From: Varibaculum massiliense
GTDB lineage: Bacteria > Actinomycetota > Actinomycetes > Actinomycetales > Actinomycetaceae
Assembly: GCF_900106855.1 (NCBI RefSeq)
Contig: NZ_FNWI01000004.1
Location: 496,001 to 560,000, forward strand
DNA: 64,000 bases
Direction: 5' to 3'
Part shown: piece by piece, positions 35,925 to 44,637 of the stretch
Layout of the letters: each line of letters begins with the position of its first letter
Position numbering within the stretch: position 1 is the first letter of the stretch
Notes under the pieces: model-generated
What the model saw: only the letters and a program-made list of their open reading frames with translations
Told to the model about the DNA's origin: nothing
The model's database searches: none
Translations under genes and position numbers: made by a program

Positions 35925-36275
35925 TTAGGAGTCGCGGCGCTCTTTAATGCGAGCGGCTTTACCGTGACGTTCACGCAGGTAGTATAGTTTCGCCCGGCGC
36001 ACATCACCGCGGGTTACTACCTCTAGAGAATCGATAGTCGGCGAGTTTACCGGGAAGGTACGTTCTACCCCGATACCGAAGCTGATTTTACGCACGGTGA
36101 AAGTAGCATTTGCCTGTTTCTTGCCATGACGGGCGATTACTACCCCCTGGAACACCTGGATACGAGTGTTTCCACCTTCGGTGACGCGTACGTTTACTTT
36201 AACAGTGTCCCCAGCGCGAAAATCAGGTAGATCCGAGCGCTGGCTCTTCTGGTTAATCTCATCGATGATATTCAA
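35925..36275 (-). CDS. rplS: 50S ribosomal protein L19
   Basis: L19, 116 aa, at the 30S-50S interface. The blocks [46 protein letters not shown] and [18 protein letters not shown] are complete. Start is TTG 36275 (MNIIDEINQ) with GAGGA at good spacing; longer in-frame starts up to 36362 are outside the family. It is downstream of trmD, the usual rpsP-rimM-trmD-rplS order. Confidence 0.95.
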   Translation of the reverse strand: MNIIDEINQKSQRSDLPDFRAGDTVKVNVRVTEGGNTRIQVFQGVVIARHGKKQANATFTVRKISFGIGVERTFPVNSPTIDSLEVVTRGDVRRAKLYYLRERHGKAARIKERRDS

Positions 36276-36409
36276 TGTAGTTTCCTCATTTGCTTTCGTT
36301 CCGCAGGTAACGTCAGCTATCGGGCCGGTCTCGCCGGCGTATCTAGCATTGCTAAGCGGCATTTGCGGCCCCCTGCGGCAGGTTTCGCAGCCTACTTATG
36401 CAACCTTGC

Positions 36410-37804
36410 TTATTGTGCCACGTTTTGCGCCCAAGACGGAACTTGGTGGGCTGTGAAATCCCTAACCGCGATTAGATCGTGGTTTTCGATTCCCCCTACT
36501 AGGAAGGTGCGGCGCCCGCATTTGCGGTAACCGTGGTGGCGGTAGAACTTTAATGCCCGCCGGTTCGCCTGGTTAGTCCCTAAACCAATCTTGGTTAGAT
36601 GCGGGAAGTGCTCTTGCAGGTAGGCGTGGGTTACTTCTAGCATGGCGCCCGCTAGTCCCGAGCCGCGCCAGCGCTCATCCAGATAACATTTAGACAGGTA
36701 GGCGCAGTTTTCTCCCGCGGTTTTCACCAGGTTTTCTTCGGGGGGTAAAAATCCGGGCTCTCCCACGTGGGTCAGGGTATAGCCGGCAGTTTCCCAAGTG
36801 GTTTCCTCTTGCCCGGGAGCGCCGGGGGCCACTTCTGTCAAGAGGATGAAGGTTCCCGGGTCAGCTAAATAGGCTTTAAACGCCGGCTCACTGAGTTCTT
36901 GATCTACGAAGCGTTTAATGGCATGCGCGGGTAAATAATCTGGGCAGGCCTGCGGGAATAGGTGGGAAGCGATGGCTGAACAGGTGGCAGCCTCTCCCGG
37001 CCGCGCCCGGCGAAAACGTACCCGCTGGCTATAGGGGGCAGGCAGGATTCCCTGAGCAGCCAGGATTTCGCGATCAGATTTTTGAAGAGCCCCGGGCTCT
37101 ATTTCCCAGATCAAGTCGGGGCGACGAGCGGCAGTTAACATTAGGGACTGCTGGCGGCGCCAACTTTTAACTTTCTGGTGATCCCCGCTGAGCAAAACTG
37201 CGGGAATATCCAGGCCGCGCCAAGTAGCCGGCTGCGTATAGGCTGGATACTCTAACAGACCGGATAGCTCATAAGATTCTTCCACCAAGGAATTGGGGTT
37301 GCCCACGAAACCTTCCAATAGGCGGCAGGTGGCTTCTACCAGGGCAACGGCGGCGACTTCCCCGCCATTAAGCACATAGTCCCCCAGGGAAAAAGGCAGC
37401 ACCTTTACGCCCGGCAACTGCTGATAATACTGGCTTACCCGTTGGTCGATGCCTTCATAGCGCCCGCAGGCCACTACCAGATGCTCGGTGTTTTCCGCTA
37501 AATCGCGCACCTGCCGTTGAGTGAGCGGAACGCCCGACGGAGTAGGAATCGCCAGCACTGTTTTAGGGGCACCTGCCTGGGCAATCACTTGATCAATGGC
37601 TTTTCCCCACACATCGGGTTTCATCACCATCCCCGCGCCCCCGCCCGCGGGGGCGCGGTCCACAGTGCGATGGACATCTTCGGTCCAGTCCCGCAAATCC
37701 CAAACCTGGGTTTGCAAAATCCCACTAGAGCGGGCTTTACCCATGAGGGAAACATCTAAGCAATCAAAGAACTGGGGGAAAATGGAAATAATGTCTATCC
37801 GCAT
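36410..37804 (-). CDS. trmD: TrmD tRNA (guanine-37-N1)-methyltransferase fused to a GNAT domain
   Basis: 464 aa, nearly twice the usual TrmD length of about 240. Residues 1-245 are a complete SPOUT methyltransferase: MRIDIISIFPQFF, RTVDRAPAGGGAGMVMKP, VACGRYEGIDQR and the trefoil-knot segment LPFSLGDYVLNGGEVA. From about 265 a GNAT acetyltransferase follows: VRFRRARPGEAATC, LSKCYLDERWRGSGLAGAML (acetyl-CoA loop) and TNQANRRALKFYRHHGY. The reading frame is continuous. The GNAT substrate is unknown. It lies between rimM and rplS. Confidence 0.93.
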   Translation of the reverse strand: MRIDIISIFPQFFDCLDVSLMGKARSSGILQTQVWDLRDWTEDVHRTVDRAPAGGGAGMVMKPDVWGKAIDQVIAQAGAPKTVLAIPTPSGVPLTQRQVRDLAENTEHLVVACGRYEGIDQRVSQYYQQLPGVKVLPFSLGDYVLNGGEVAAVALVEATCRLLEGFVGNPNSLVEESYELSGLLEYPAYTQPATWRGLDIPAVLLSGDHQKVKSWRRQQSLMLTAARRPDLIWEIEPGALQKSDREILAAQGILPAPYSQRVRFRRARPGEAATCSAIASHLFPQACPDYLPAHAIKRFVDQELSEPAFKAYLADPGTFILLTEVAPGAPGQEETTWETAGYTLTHVGEPGFLPPEENLVKTAGENCAYLSKCYLDERWRGSGLAGAMLEVTHAYLQEHFPHLTKIGLGTNQANRRALKFYRHHGYRKCGRRTFLVGGIENHDLIAVRDFTAHQVPSWAQNVAQ

Positions 37805-37824
37805 CTTGCTGCCTTTCTGCGCCT

Positions 37825-38310
37825 CTAGAACAGCCCCTCGGGGGCATCCACGGTGATTACCCCATTTTCCAGGTCAATCCCGGTCACTAAGGCTTTCACA
37901 AAAGGCACTTCCACTAGCTGCCCGGCCGCGGTGGTTACTTGCAGGCGATCTTGAAATCCGCCCATCTCTAGCCCGCTGCACTCCCCCAAGGTTTCGCCCT
38001 CGGGACTAAGAACCTCTAGCCCGGCTAACTGGGCAGCCGCGTATTCATCTTCGCGGGAAGTCTCGGGGGCAAAAAGTTCGCTGCCCCGGATAGATTCTGC
38101 ATCTTCACGGGTGTTTATATGGGAAAAAGTCAGGCAGTAGCGGTTTTTTATTTCCCGGTAGGATGCCACTGTCCATTCTTCTCCGGCGGCGGTAGTAAGG
38201 GTTGCCCCCACTTGGAAACGTTCGGCGGGATAGTCGGTAAAGGGACGCACCAGCACTTCACCTTTTAGACCACGCGGCGGACCGACCTGCCCTACTTTTA
38301 CCAGATCCAT
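37825..38310 (-). CDS. rimM: 16S rRNA processing protein RimM
   Basis: Assists maturation of the 30S head near S19, 161 aa. N-terminal beta-barrel (VKVGQVGPPRGLKGEVLVRPFTD) and C-terminal PRC-type barrel (VPFVKALVTGIDLENGVITVD). It is upstream of trmD. A strong terminator separates it from khpA and rpsP, so transcription into rimM needs read-through or a local promoter. Confidence 0.93.
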   Translation of the reverse strand: MDLVKVGQVGPPRGLKGEVLVRPFTDYPAERFQVGATLTTAAGEEWTVASYREIKNRYCLTFSHINTREDAESIRGSELFAPETSREDEYAAAQLAGLEVLSPEGETLGECSGLEMGGFQDRLQVTTAAGQLVEVPFVKALVTGIDLENGVITVDAPEGLF

Positions 38311-38353
38311 TTTTCTCCCCTAGACACATCACCAGAATATACCTGCAGATAAA

Positions 38354-38389
38354 GTTGCGAGCCCCATGAATCCTCATGGGGCTCGCAAC
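38354..38389 (-). terminator. Terminator of rpsP-khpA
   Basis: Perfect 16-bp stem GTTGCGAGCCCCATGA (38354-38369) with 38374-38389, loop ATCC, followed on the minus strand by TTTATC. It starts 12 nt past the khpA stop codon. Its strength suggests separate control of rpsP-khpA and rimM-trmD-rplS. Confidence 0.8.
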
Positions 38390-38401
38390 TAAAAACTAGC
38401 G

Positions 38402-38650
38402 TTACCGGCGCGAACGGCGATCGGTGTCGACTACATCAACCCGAACCGGTCCGCGAGCGGAAAGTGCACCCATAACTTTGCGCAGAGCCCGCGCGGTGCG
38501 TCCTCCCCGACCGATTACGCGTCCAAGATCCTGCGGATTAACCCGCACTTCTAGCAGCTTGCCGCGCCGCATACTGCGTTCATCCACCCGCACATCTTCG
38601 GGGTGATCGACAATTCCACTAACTAGATGTTCTAGTGCATCCGCCAACAT
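38402..38650 (-). CDS. khpA: KH-domain RNA-binding protein KhpA
   Basis: Single KH domain, 82 aa, in the slot between rpsP and rimM where KhpA (YlqC) is found. The GxxG loop is in GRVIGRGGRTARALR. Members bind RNA with KhpB and affect cell size and sRNA use in firmicutes. The ATG is 2 nt downstream of the rpsP stop codon. Confidence 0.92.
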   Translation of the reverse strand: MLADALEHLVSGIVDHPEDVRVDERSMRRGKLLEVRVNPQDLGRVIGRGGRTARALRKVMGALSARGPVRVDVVDTDRRSRR

Positions 38651-38652
38651 TA

Positions 38653-39144
38653 TTAGGCTTCCTCGCTCTCGGGAGCAGCTTCTTCAGCTTCCGCGGATTC
38701 TGCCGCTTCCGCGGCTTTTGCTTCTTCGGCTTCCTTAGCTGCCGCTTCTGCCTCGGCCTTAGCTTTTTCTTCGCTGGCCTTGGCTTTACGCTTTTGTGCC
38801 TCGTCCGCGGCGGCTTTCACGTTCTTTTCGCGAGCCTGGTCGCTGCTAAGAGTTTCTTTGGTCTTAATCCAGCTTTCAACGTTTTCTTTACCGTTGAAGC
38901 GGGCAATATCGCCTGAGAGTACCAGTAACCGGCGAACTGCGTCTGAGGGCTGCGCCCCCACGCCGAGCCAGTACTGCACCCGATCCGACTTGACCTGAAT
39001 GAAAGACGGTTCCTCGTTGGGGTTGTACTGTCCAACCTCTTCGATTACGCGACCGTCGCGTTTTTTGCGGCTGTCTACCACTACAATCCGGTACACCGGG
39101 TAGTGAATCTTACCAATACGCTTTAAACGAATACGAACTGCCAC
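38653..39144 (-). CDS. rpsP: 30S ribosomal protein S16 with long Ala/Glu tail
   Basis: S16, 163 aa against the usual 80-100. The core, residues 1-85, is standard ([42 protein letters not shown]). The second half is a charged, low-complexity Ala/Glu/Lys extension ([20 protein letters not shown] type), probably helical then disordered. Such tails occur in several actinobacterial S16 proteins. First gene of the rpsP-khpA transcript. Confidence 0.95.
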   Translation of the reverse strand: MAVRIRLKRIGKIHYPVYRIVVVDSRKKRDGRVIEEVGQYNPNEEPSFIQVKSDRVQYWLGVGAQPSDAVRRLLVLSGDIARFNGKENVESWIKTKETLSSDQAREKNVKAAADEAQKRKAKASEEKAKAEAEAAAKEAEEAKAAEAAESAEAEEAAPESEEA

Positions 39145-39437
39145 TTTTGTGGTTTCTCCTGTTCTATTGACTGCTGAGCGCCCGCCCTAGCCGGTGGGAT
39201 ACGGCCTGGATCAAGCCCTCGAGACAAGGCCGCCACACAGAGAGGGGGTGTATTGGCCCGGTACAACTAGCTATTCTGCCAGATTTTGGCGCCAGGTTTC
39301 TACTTTATTCCCCGCTAGGGCGGCTTCTTTGAGCAGTTTCACACCTCTAGCTACCTGCAGTGTGGCTGCGAGCTAATCACCAAGCAGCCTTCTGCCGCAC
39401 TTATTCACCGCCCCGACTGCGGTGAAATCCGGAAAAA

Positions 39438-40481
39438 CTATTGAAAAGCGCAAATAAACTGTTCGACTGCGGCACGGGCAGTAACCGGATCTAGACCACG
39501 GGCGCTAGCCACGAACGCTCCCCGTAAATACTCAGGTTCTTCCTGGTTATGACGGGTTTTAAAAGTGTGAACGTTGCCTCCGGCAACTCGCACCAGGTGG
39601 ATCCCGGCCGCCACGTCCCAGGGGCGCATCGCAGTTCCAAAGGCGACTGCGGTATGCCCGGCGGCTACCTGTGCCAGGTCAAGAGCGCCGGCACCGGGAG
39701 AATGAACGGTGGCATAAGCATCAGCCAGACGGGCCGCCATCTGCCAAGATTTTTCTACTCGCTGCGGATTCCTATCACGGAAGGGGAAATAGCCGGTGAT
39801 GATGCCTTCACTTTCAGCGTGGGCGCCCTCGGCACGCATGCGCGCGGCTCGCTCCCCCTCATACAGGGTGGCTTCGGTAGCATCAGCGATGAAAAGTTCG
39901 CGGGTATAGGGAACATAAACTGCGCCTGCCACCGTTTTTCCCTCAAGCTCTACTCCAATGGAAGTGTTGAAATAAGCTACTCCGGAGGCAAAGTTCGCGG
40001 TGCCATCAATGGGATCCACTATCCAACGCACCCGAGTACCCAAGTCTTTTACTAGCGCTTTTGCTTCCGCCAGTTCGCCTACTCCCGGAGCATCCTCCCG
40101 CCGGTGGGGCTGGGCCTGCTCCCAGGCAAATTCCTCAACCAATATCGGATCTAGCCCCTGCCGGCACCCTCCTTCCCAGCTAGCGCGTTGAACCTGCTCT
40201 AAAGTTAAGGTTCCGGCGGCGGCAACTTTTTCTTTCTCGAGGACATGCTCCCCGGTTTCCTCCCCCAAGATCCGGGAGCCAGGAACCGCGCTTCCTAGCA
40301 GGTACTGCAACCGCGCCTCCACGTAGCGGTCATGGATAGTGACCGGATCGTGGATACCGGCTTTCAAGAACACTTCTAGGGGCGCCCGGAAGGCTTTGCG
40401 CAGGTAGACTCCTACCTGTTGCGCCGCCTCCCCCGCGACGATCATTAGCGCATGGTCAAGGCTCATTCCCGAAGTGCTCAT
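39438..40481 (-). CDS. Inositol-monophosphatase-like phosphatase with inserted segment
   Basis: 347 aa from ATG 40481. The family metal motifs are present: ILGEETGE (73-75 Gly-Glu-Glu), DPIDGTANFASG (156-167) and MRPWDVAAGIHLVRVAGG near the end. About 70 residues (roughly 78-148) are inserted between the first two motifs, where relatives have a short loop. Substrates in the family include myo-inositol-1-P, histidinol-P and PAP, and cannot be told apart here. An N-terminal extension to 40694 is possible in frame but lacks a ribosome site and overlaps the amidohydrolase gene. Confidence 0.85.
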   Translation of the reverse strand: MSTSGMSLDHALMIVAGEAAQQVGVYLRKAFRAPLEVFLKAGIHDPVTIHDRYVEARLQYLLGSAVPGSRILGEETGEHVLEKEKVAAAGTLTLEQVQRASWEGGCRQGLDPILVEEFAWEQAQPHRREDAPGVGELAEAKALVKDLGTRVRWIVDPIDGTANFASGVAYFNTSIGVELEGKTVAGAVYVPYTRELFIADATEATLYEGERAARMRAEGAHAESEGIITGYFPFRDRNPQRVEKSWQMAARLADAYATVHSPGAGALDLAQVAAGHTAVAFGTAMRPWDVAAGIHLVRVAGGNVHTFKTRHNQEEPEYLRGAFVASARGLDPVTARAAVEQFICAFQ

Positions 40482-40515
40482 AGCTTCTATTATTACCCTC
40501 TTTAGGTTATTAGTC

Positions 40516-41634
40516 CTAGGAAGTGGGGACTTTACCCGGGAACTCTTTGCCCAATAGTGCCACTTTTTCGGGTTTAACCGCCACTTTCGGGTCGCCAATC
40601 GGATCTGAGGAATAGCGCAGGTAATCGGCACGCGCCCCCGGTTCAATGGCGCCAATCCCCAGATAGTCACGGGCACGCCAAGTTGCAAAATCAATAATTT
40701 CCCAGGTCTCTACCCCGCCGCGTTCCCACAGGGACAGTTCTCGCCCCAGTTCTCCATGCGGCTGGTAACCACCAGAATCGGTTCCGGGCAGCAGATGCAC
40801 TCCCGCGGCGTGGAGCATTGCAAAGTGTTCGCGCCGCTGCTCCCACATTTTCTGCATAGTCGCCGCATAGACTGGGTATTTTTGCCCCGCTTGCGCCGCG
40901 AACTGGTTAAACAGCTCTACTTGCAACAAGGTTGGGGTGACGGGAATCCCGCGCCGGGCGCACTCTTGAGCCTGATTGGCATCGATCCCGCTGCCATGCT
41001 CAATGCAGTCGATCCCGGCGTCTAGCAGTCCCGCGATCGCTTTATGGGAAAATGCGTGCGCGGTTACTCGCGCCCCTGCCTCGTGAGCAGCCGCGATCCC
41101 TTCTTTCAAGATTTCGGTGGGCCACAGGGGATCTAAATCTGAATCTGCTCCCTTCGAGCGGTCAATCCAGTCGGCCACGATTTTTACCCAGCCGTCACTG
41201 CGCTCTGCCTGTTTAGCCATCACCTGCGGTAAATCGCTCAGGTTTTCTACCTCTACCGGCAGCAAGCGCATATAACGTTTGGGGCGAGCAATATGGCGGC
41301 CGCAGCGAATAATCGGCGGCAGTGCGGGGTTGTCCAAAATCCCGGGGGCATACTCTAGGTTTCCGCAGTCTCGAATGGCTAAGATTCCGCAGCCTAGATC
41401 TGCCTGCGCCTGCGCTAATGCTTCTTGCGGGGTAGCCAGCTCCCCTACTGCCGCAAACCCAATATGGCAATGCACATCGCAAAATCCGGGCAGGAAATAG
41501 TCGCCGTCAGCGCTGTTATCTTCTCTAAACGCCCCGAAGTGTCCATCCTCGGTAATCGGTAACTGCCCCCGCACCCAGCGGGGAGCCTGCTTAGCTTGCT
41601 TACGGTAATAAAAATTTCCGCTCAGCAGCTTCAT
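40516..41634 (-). CDS. Amidohydrolase-superfamily protein
   Basis: 372 aa, metal-dependent hydrolase of the imidazolonepropionase/prolidase-like subgroup. FLPGFCDVHCHIGF carries the N-terminal HxH ligands, VTAHAFSHKA and CIEHGSGID give later His ligands and LLPGTDSGGY the Asp. The substrate is unknown. It overlaps ffh by 4 nt and seems co-transcribed with it. Confidence 0.85.
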   Translation of the reverse strand: MKLLSGNFYYRKQAKQAPRWVRGQLPITEDGHFGAFREDNSADGDYFLPGFCDVHCHIGFAAVGELATPQEALAQAQADLGCGILAIRDCGNLEYAPGILDNPALPPIIRCGRHIARPKRYMRLLPVEVENLSDLPQVMAKQAERSDGWVKIVADWIDRSKGADSDLDPLWPTEILKEGIAAAHEAGARVTAHAFSHKAIAGLLDAGIDCIEHGSGIDANQAQECARRGIPVTPTLLQVELFNQFAAQAGQKYPVYAATMQKMWEQRREHFAMLHAAGVHLLPGTDSGGYQPHGELGRELSLWERGGVETWEIIDFATWRARDYLGIGAIEPGARADYLRYSSDPIGDPKVAVKPEKVALLGKEFPGKVPTS

Positions 41635-43217
41635 CGCTGCCCCAACATCCGTTTCAAGTCATCGGGCAAGTCATCCAAAGTGGGAGCAGCGGCCGGGGCT
41701 GCGGGTTGAGCAGCCCCCATTCCGAAGGCACTGCCGGCAGCGGGTGCCGGAGCCGTTTCCTCGCCTTTCACAGCTTGCCGGGCCTCCCACTGTTTTTGCT
41801 TCGCGGGGTTTCCGAACTTGCGGCGATTCTTCTTGCCGGTCTTGCGCTGCTTCTTGGTGGCGCCCCCGCGTCCGCCCGGCATTCCCGGCATGGAAGGCAT
41901 TCCCGGCATACCTCCCCCGTTGGACATGCGTTTCATCATTTTTGCAGCCTGTGTAAACCGCTCTACCAGCCCATTTATCTCGGTAACGGTGGTGCCAGAA
42001 CCACGCGCAATCCGGGCACGGCGCGAACCGTTCAGCAAGGATAAATCGTCGCGTTCTTGTGGGGTCATGGAGTTTACGATGGCTTCAATCCGGTCGATGC
42101 TCTTTTCATCAAAAGCATCTAGCTGGTCGCGGTACTGATTCATGCCGGGCAGCATTCCCATCAGTTTCTTCATCGACCCCATCTTGCGCAGCTGCTGCAA
42201 TTGCGCCATAAAATCAGTCAGGGTGAACTGGCCTTTTTGCATCTTGCGAGCCAGCGCCTCGGCCTCTTTTTGGTCATAGGCCTTTTGGGCTTGCTCGATT
42301 AAGGTGAGCATATCGCCCATATCGAGGATGCGTCCGGCCATCCGTTCGGCATGGAAACGCTCAAAATCACCCAAGTTTTCGCCGGTAGAGGCAAAAAGAA
42401 TCGGCTGCCCGGTTACTCCCCGCACCGAAAGCGCCGCCCCGCCGCGAGCGTCACCATCGAGTTTGGACAGCACTACCCCGGTAAAGCCCACCCCGTCCCG
42501 GAAGGCAATCGAGGTTTGCACTGCGTCTTGCCCCACCATAGCGTCCAGGACGAAGAGAATCTCGTGGGGGTTAACCGCGTCGCGGATATCGCGTGCCTGG
42601 CGCATCATTTCTTCGTCAACACCCAACCGACCGGCGGTATCGACAATGATTACGTCATAGCCTTCGGTAATCGCCCGGTTTAATCCCGAGCGCGCTACCT
42701 CGACCGGATCGCCCTGCCCATCCCCGGATGCGGGGGCGTGAATATCTACCCCAGCTTTTTCGGCGACAATACTCAGCTGAGTGACCGCGCCGGGACGCTG
42801 CAGGTCACAGGCAGCCAGGAGGACGCGTTTGCCTTCTTCTTCCCGCAGCCACTTGCCCAGTTTCCCGGCCAGGGTGGTTTTACCGGCACCTTGCAGACCG
42901 GCCAACATAAACACGGATGGTCCACGCTTCGCATAGTGTAATTCCCGGGTCTCGCCCCCCAGGACTTCTACCAGTTCGTCATGAACAATCTTGACTACCT
43001 GTTGGCCGGGATTAAGCGCTTTCGAACGCGCCGCCCCATAAGCTTGCTGGCGCACCGTCTTGGTGAACTGCCGGACTACCGGCAGCGCTACGTCGGCCTC
43101 TAGCAGGGCACGCCGAATTTCGGAGACGGTAGCGTCAACATCCGCCTCGGTCAGCAAGCCTTTAGAGCGCAGACGCTTAAAGGAATCGGCTAGGCGATCA
43201 GACAGGCTATTAAACAA
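41631..43217 (-). CDS. ffh: Signal recognition particle protein Ffh
   Basis: SRP54 GTPase, 528 aa, which brings ribosomes making membrane proteins to FtsY. N domain, G domain with GLQGAGKTTLAGKLG, DTAGRLG and LSKLDGDARGGAAL, then the methionine-rich M domain (MGSMKKLMGMLPGMNQ) followed by a long Gly/Met and Pro/Ala-rich tail (MPGMPSMPGMPGGRGG). No 4.5S/SRP RNA gene was found nearby. It lies 35 nt after ftsY. Confidence 0.96.
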   Translation of the reverse strand: MFNSLSDRLADSFKRLRSKGLLTEADVDATVSEIRRALLEADVALPVVRQFTKTVRQQAYGAARSKALNPGQQVVKIVHDELVEVLGGETRELHYAKRGPSVFMLAGLQGAGKTTLAGKLGKWLREEEGKRVLLAACDLQRPGAVTQLSIVAEKAGVDIHAPASGDGQGDPVEVARSGLNRAITEGYDVIIVDTAGRLGVDEEMMRQARDIRDAVNPHEILFVLDAMVGQDAVQTSIAFRDGVGFTGVVLSKLDGDARGGAALSVRGVTGQPILFASTGENLGDFERFHAERMAGRILDMGDMLTLIEQAQKAYDQKEAEALARKMQKGQFTLTDFMAQLQQLRKMGSMKKLMGMLPGMNQYRDQLDAFDEKSIDRIEAIVNSMTPQERDDLSLLNGSRRARIARGSGTTVTEINGLVERFTQAAKMMKRMSNGGGMPGMPSMPGMPGGRGGATKKQRKTGKKNRRKFGNPAKQKQWEARQAVKGEETAPAPAAGSAFGMGAAQPAAPAAAPTLDDLPDDLKRMLGQR

Positions 43218-43252
43218 AGTGTTTCCTCCTGGAAATAGTCTCGCCGTCTAGT

Positions 43253-44551
43253 TTACTTCAGCAGCGCGTCAACGAAGTCCTCGGGTACGAAAGGCGCTAA
43301 ATCGTCTGGTCCTTCCCCCAGACCCACCAGCTTGACCGGCACAGATAGTTCGCGTTGTACGCTGACCACGATTCCGCCCCGCGCCGTTCCATCAAGTTTT
43401 GTCAGCACAATACCGCTAACATCGACTACTTCGGAGAATACTTTTGCCTGTTGCATCCCGTTTTGTCCGGTAGTGGCATCTAGAACTAGCAAGGTCTCAG
43501 TCACCGGAGCGCTCTTTTCGATTACCCGTTTGACCTTACCTAGCTCGTCCATCAAACCGGCTTTATTCTGCAGACGCCCGGCGGTATCTACCAGCACCAC
43601 ATCCAGTCTTTTATCTTTGGCGTATTTTACGGCGTCGAAAGCTACCGAAGCCGGGTCGGCGCCCTCTTTATCGGAGCGCACCACTTCCACCCCAACCCGG
43701 TTTCCCCAAGTCTCTAGCTGGTCAGCGGCGGCTGCCCGGAAAGTATCGGCGGCTCCCAGCACTACCGACTTATTTTCTGCCACCAGAATCCGGGCAATCT
43801 TACCGACGGTGGTGGTTTTCCCGGTGCCGTTTACGCCTACGGCGAGGACGATCCCGGGCTTAGAACCATCGGCTTGCTCTAGGTGCAAGCTGCGATCTAG
43901 ATCCGGGTTTACCAGCTCAATCAACTTGGTGCGTAAGATTTCTCGAATCTTTACGGGATCGGAGGTGCCCAACACTTTCGCCTGGGTGCGCAGTTCTTCC
44001 ATCAGTTCATCGGTGGCAGCAACCCCTAAGTCTGCCAGCAGCAAAGTATCTTCTATTTCTTCCCAATCCTCGGCACTAAGATCCCCGCGACCGAGCACCC
44101 CCAGTAGCATTTTGCCGAAAGATCCTGATTTAGCCAGGCGGGAACGCAGGCGCTGCATCCGCCCTTGGGCAGGTTCCGGGGTTTCGAGGGCGCCTTGAGA
44201 GCTTTCTTGCTCTGGGGCAACCGGCTGTGCTTCCTCCTCACTAGAAGCTTCACTCGGTTCCTCGGCGGCGGGGGCTTCACTCAGATTCCCTGCCGATTCC
44301 GCTGATTCCGCCTTCTGTACCTCTGGTTCTGCCGCTAACGGTTCCGGCTCTGCCGACTCCGGCTGCGCAGCTGCGACAGATACTTTCTCCTCGTCTACCT
44401 GGGCGGCAGGCGCCGCAATTTGTTTAGCCTTGGAGGACTCCAACTGTTTTTTGGCTTTCGCGGAACGCACTGCTAAGGCGCTACCGGTTCCAATTACCGC
44501 CAAAACCAGAACTATAACCACAATCCCGAGAGGTGAAAAAAGAAAACTCAT
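43253..44551 (-). CDS. ftsY: SRP receptor FtsY
   Basis: 432 aa. An N-terminal membrane segment (LGIVVIVLVLAVIGTGSALAV) is followed by a long acidic Glu/Ala/Pro-rich A domain (about 30-135) and the NG GTPase: GVNGTGKTTTVGKIA, DTAGRLQNK, LTKLDGTARGG. It works with Ffh at the membrane. The neighbours smc and ffh match the common smc-ftsY-ffh order. Confidence 0.96.
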   Translation of the reverse strand: MSFLFSPLGIVVIVLVLAVIGTGSALAVRSAKAKKQLESSKAKQIAAPAAQVDEEKVSVAAAQPESAEPEPLAAEPEVQKAESAESAGNLSEAPAAEEPSEASSEEEAQPVAPEQESSQGALETPEPAQGRMQRLRSRLAKSGSFGKMLLGVLGRGDLSAEDWEEIEDTLLLADLGVAATDELMEELRTQAKVLGTSDPVKIREILRTKLIELVNPDLDRSLHLEQADGSKPGIVLAVGVNGTGKTTTVGKIARILVAENKSVVLGAADTFRAAAADQLETWGNRVGVEVVRSDKEGADPASVAFDAVKYAKDKRLDVVLVDTAGRLQNKAGLMDELGKVKRVIEKSAPVTETLLVLDATTGQNGMQQAKVFSEVVDVSGIVLTKLDGTARGGIVVSVQRELSVPVKLVGLGEGPDDLAPFVPEDFVDALLK

Positions 44552-44637
44552 GTCTCTATTGTCACCTATTGGCGCGCTCAGGTCATATTAGGGATAGTTT
44601 TCCTTCCGTGAGCTGCCGGTTTAGAAAAATATCGGGT

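Noticed and set aside
36276-36362. Longer L19 N-terminus (start at 36362)
   Set aside because: Adds 29 residues outside the L19 family; TTG 36275 has a proper ribosome site and gives the standard MNIIDEINQ start.
43332-44198. 288-codon frame antisense to ftsY
   Set aside because: Ser/Thr/Arg-rich product with no domain, fully opposite a clearly real gene; typical shadow frame in GC-biased DNA.
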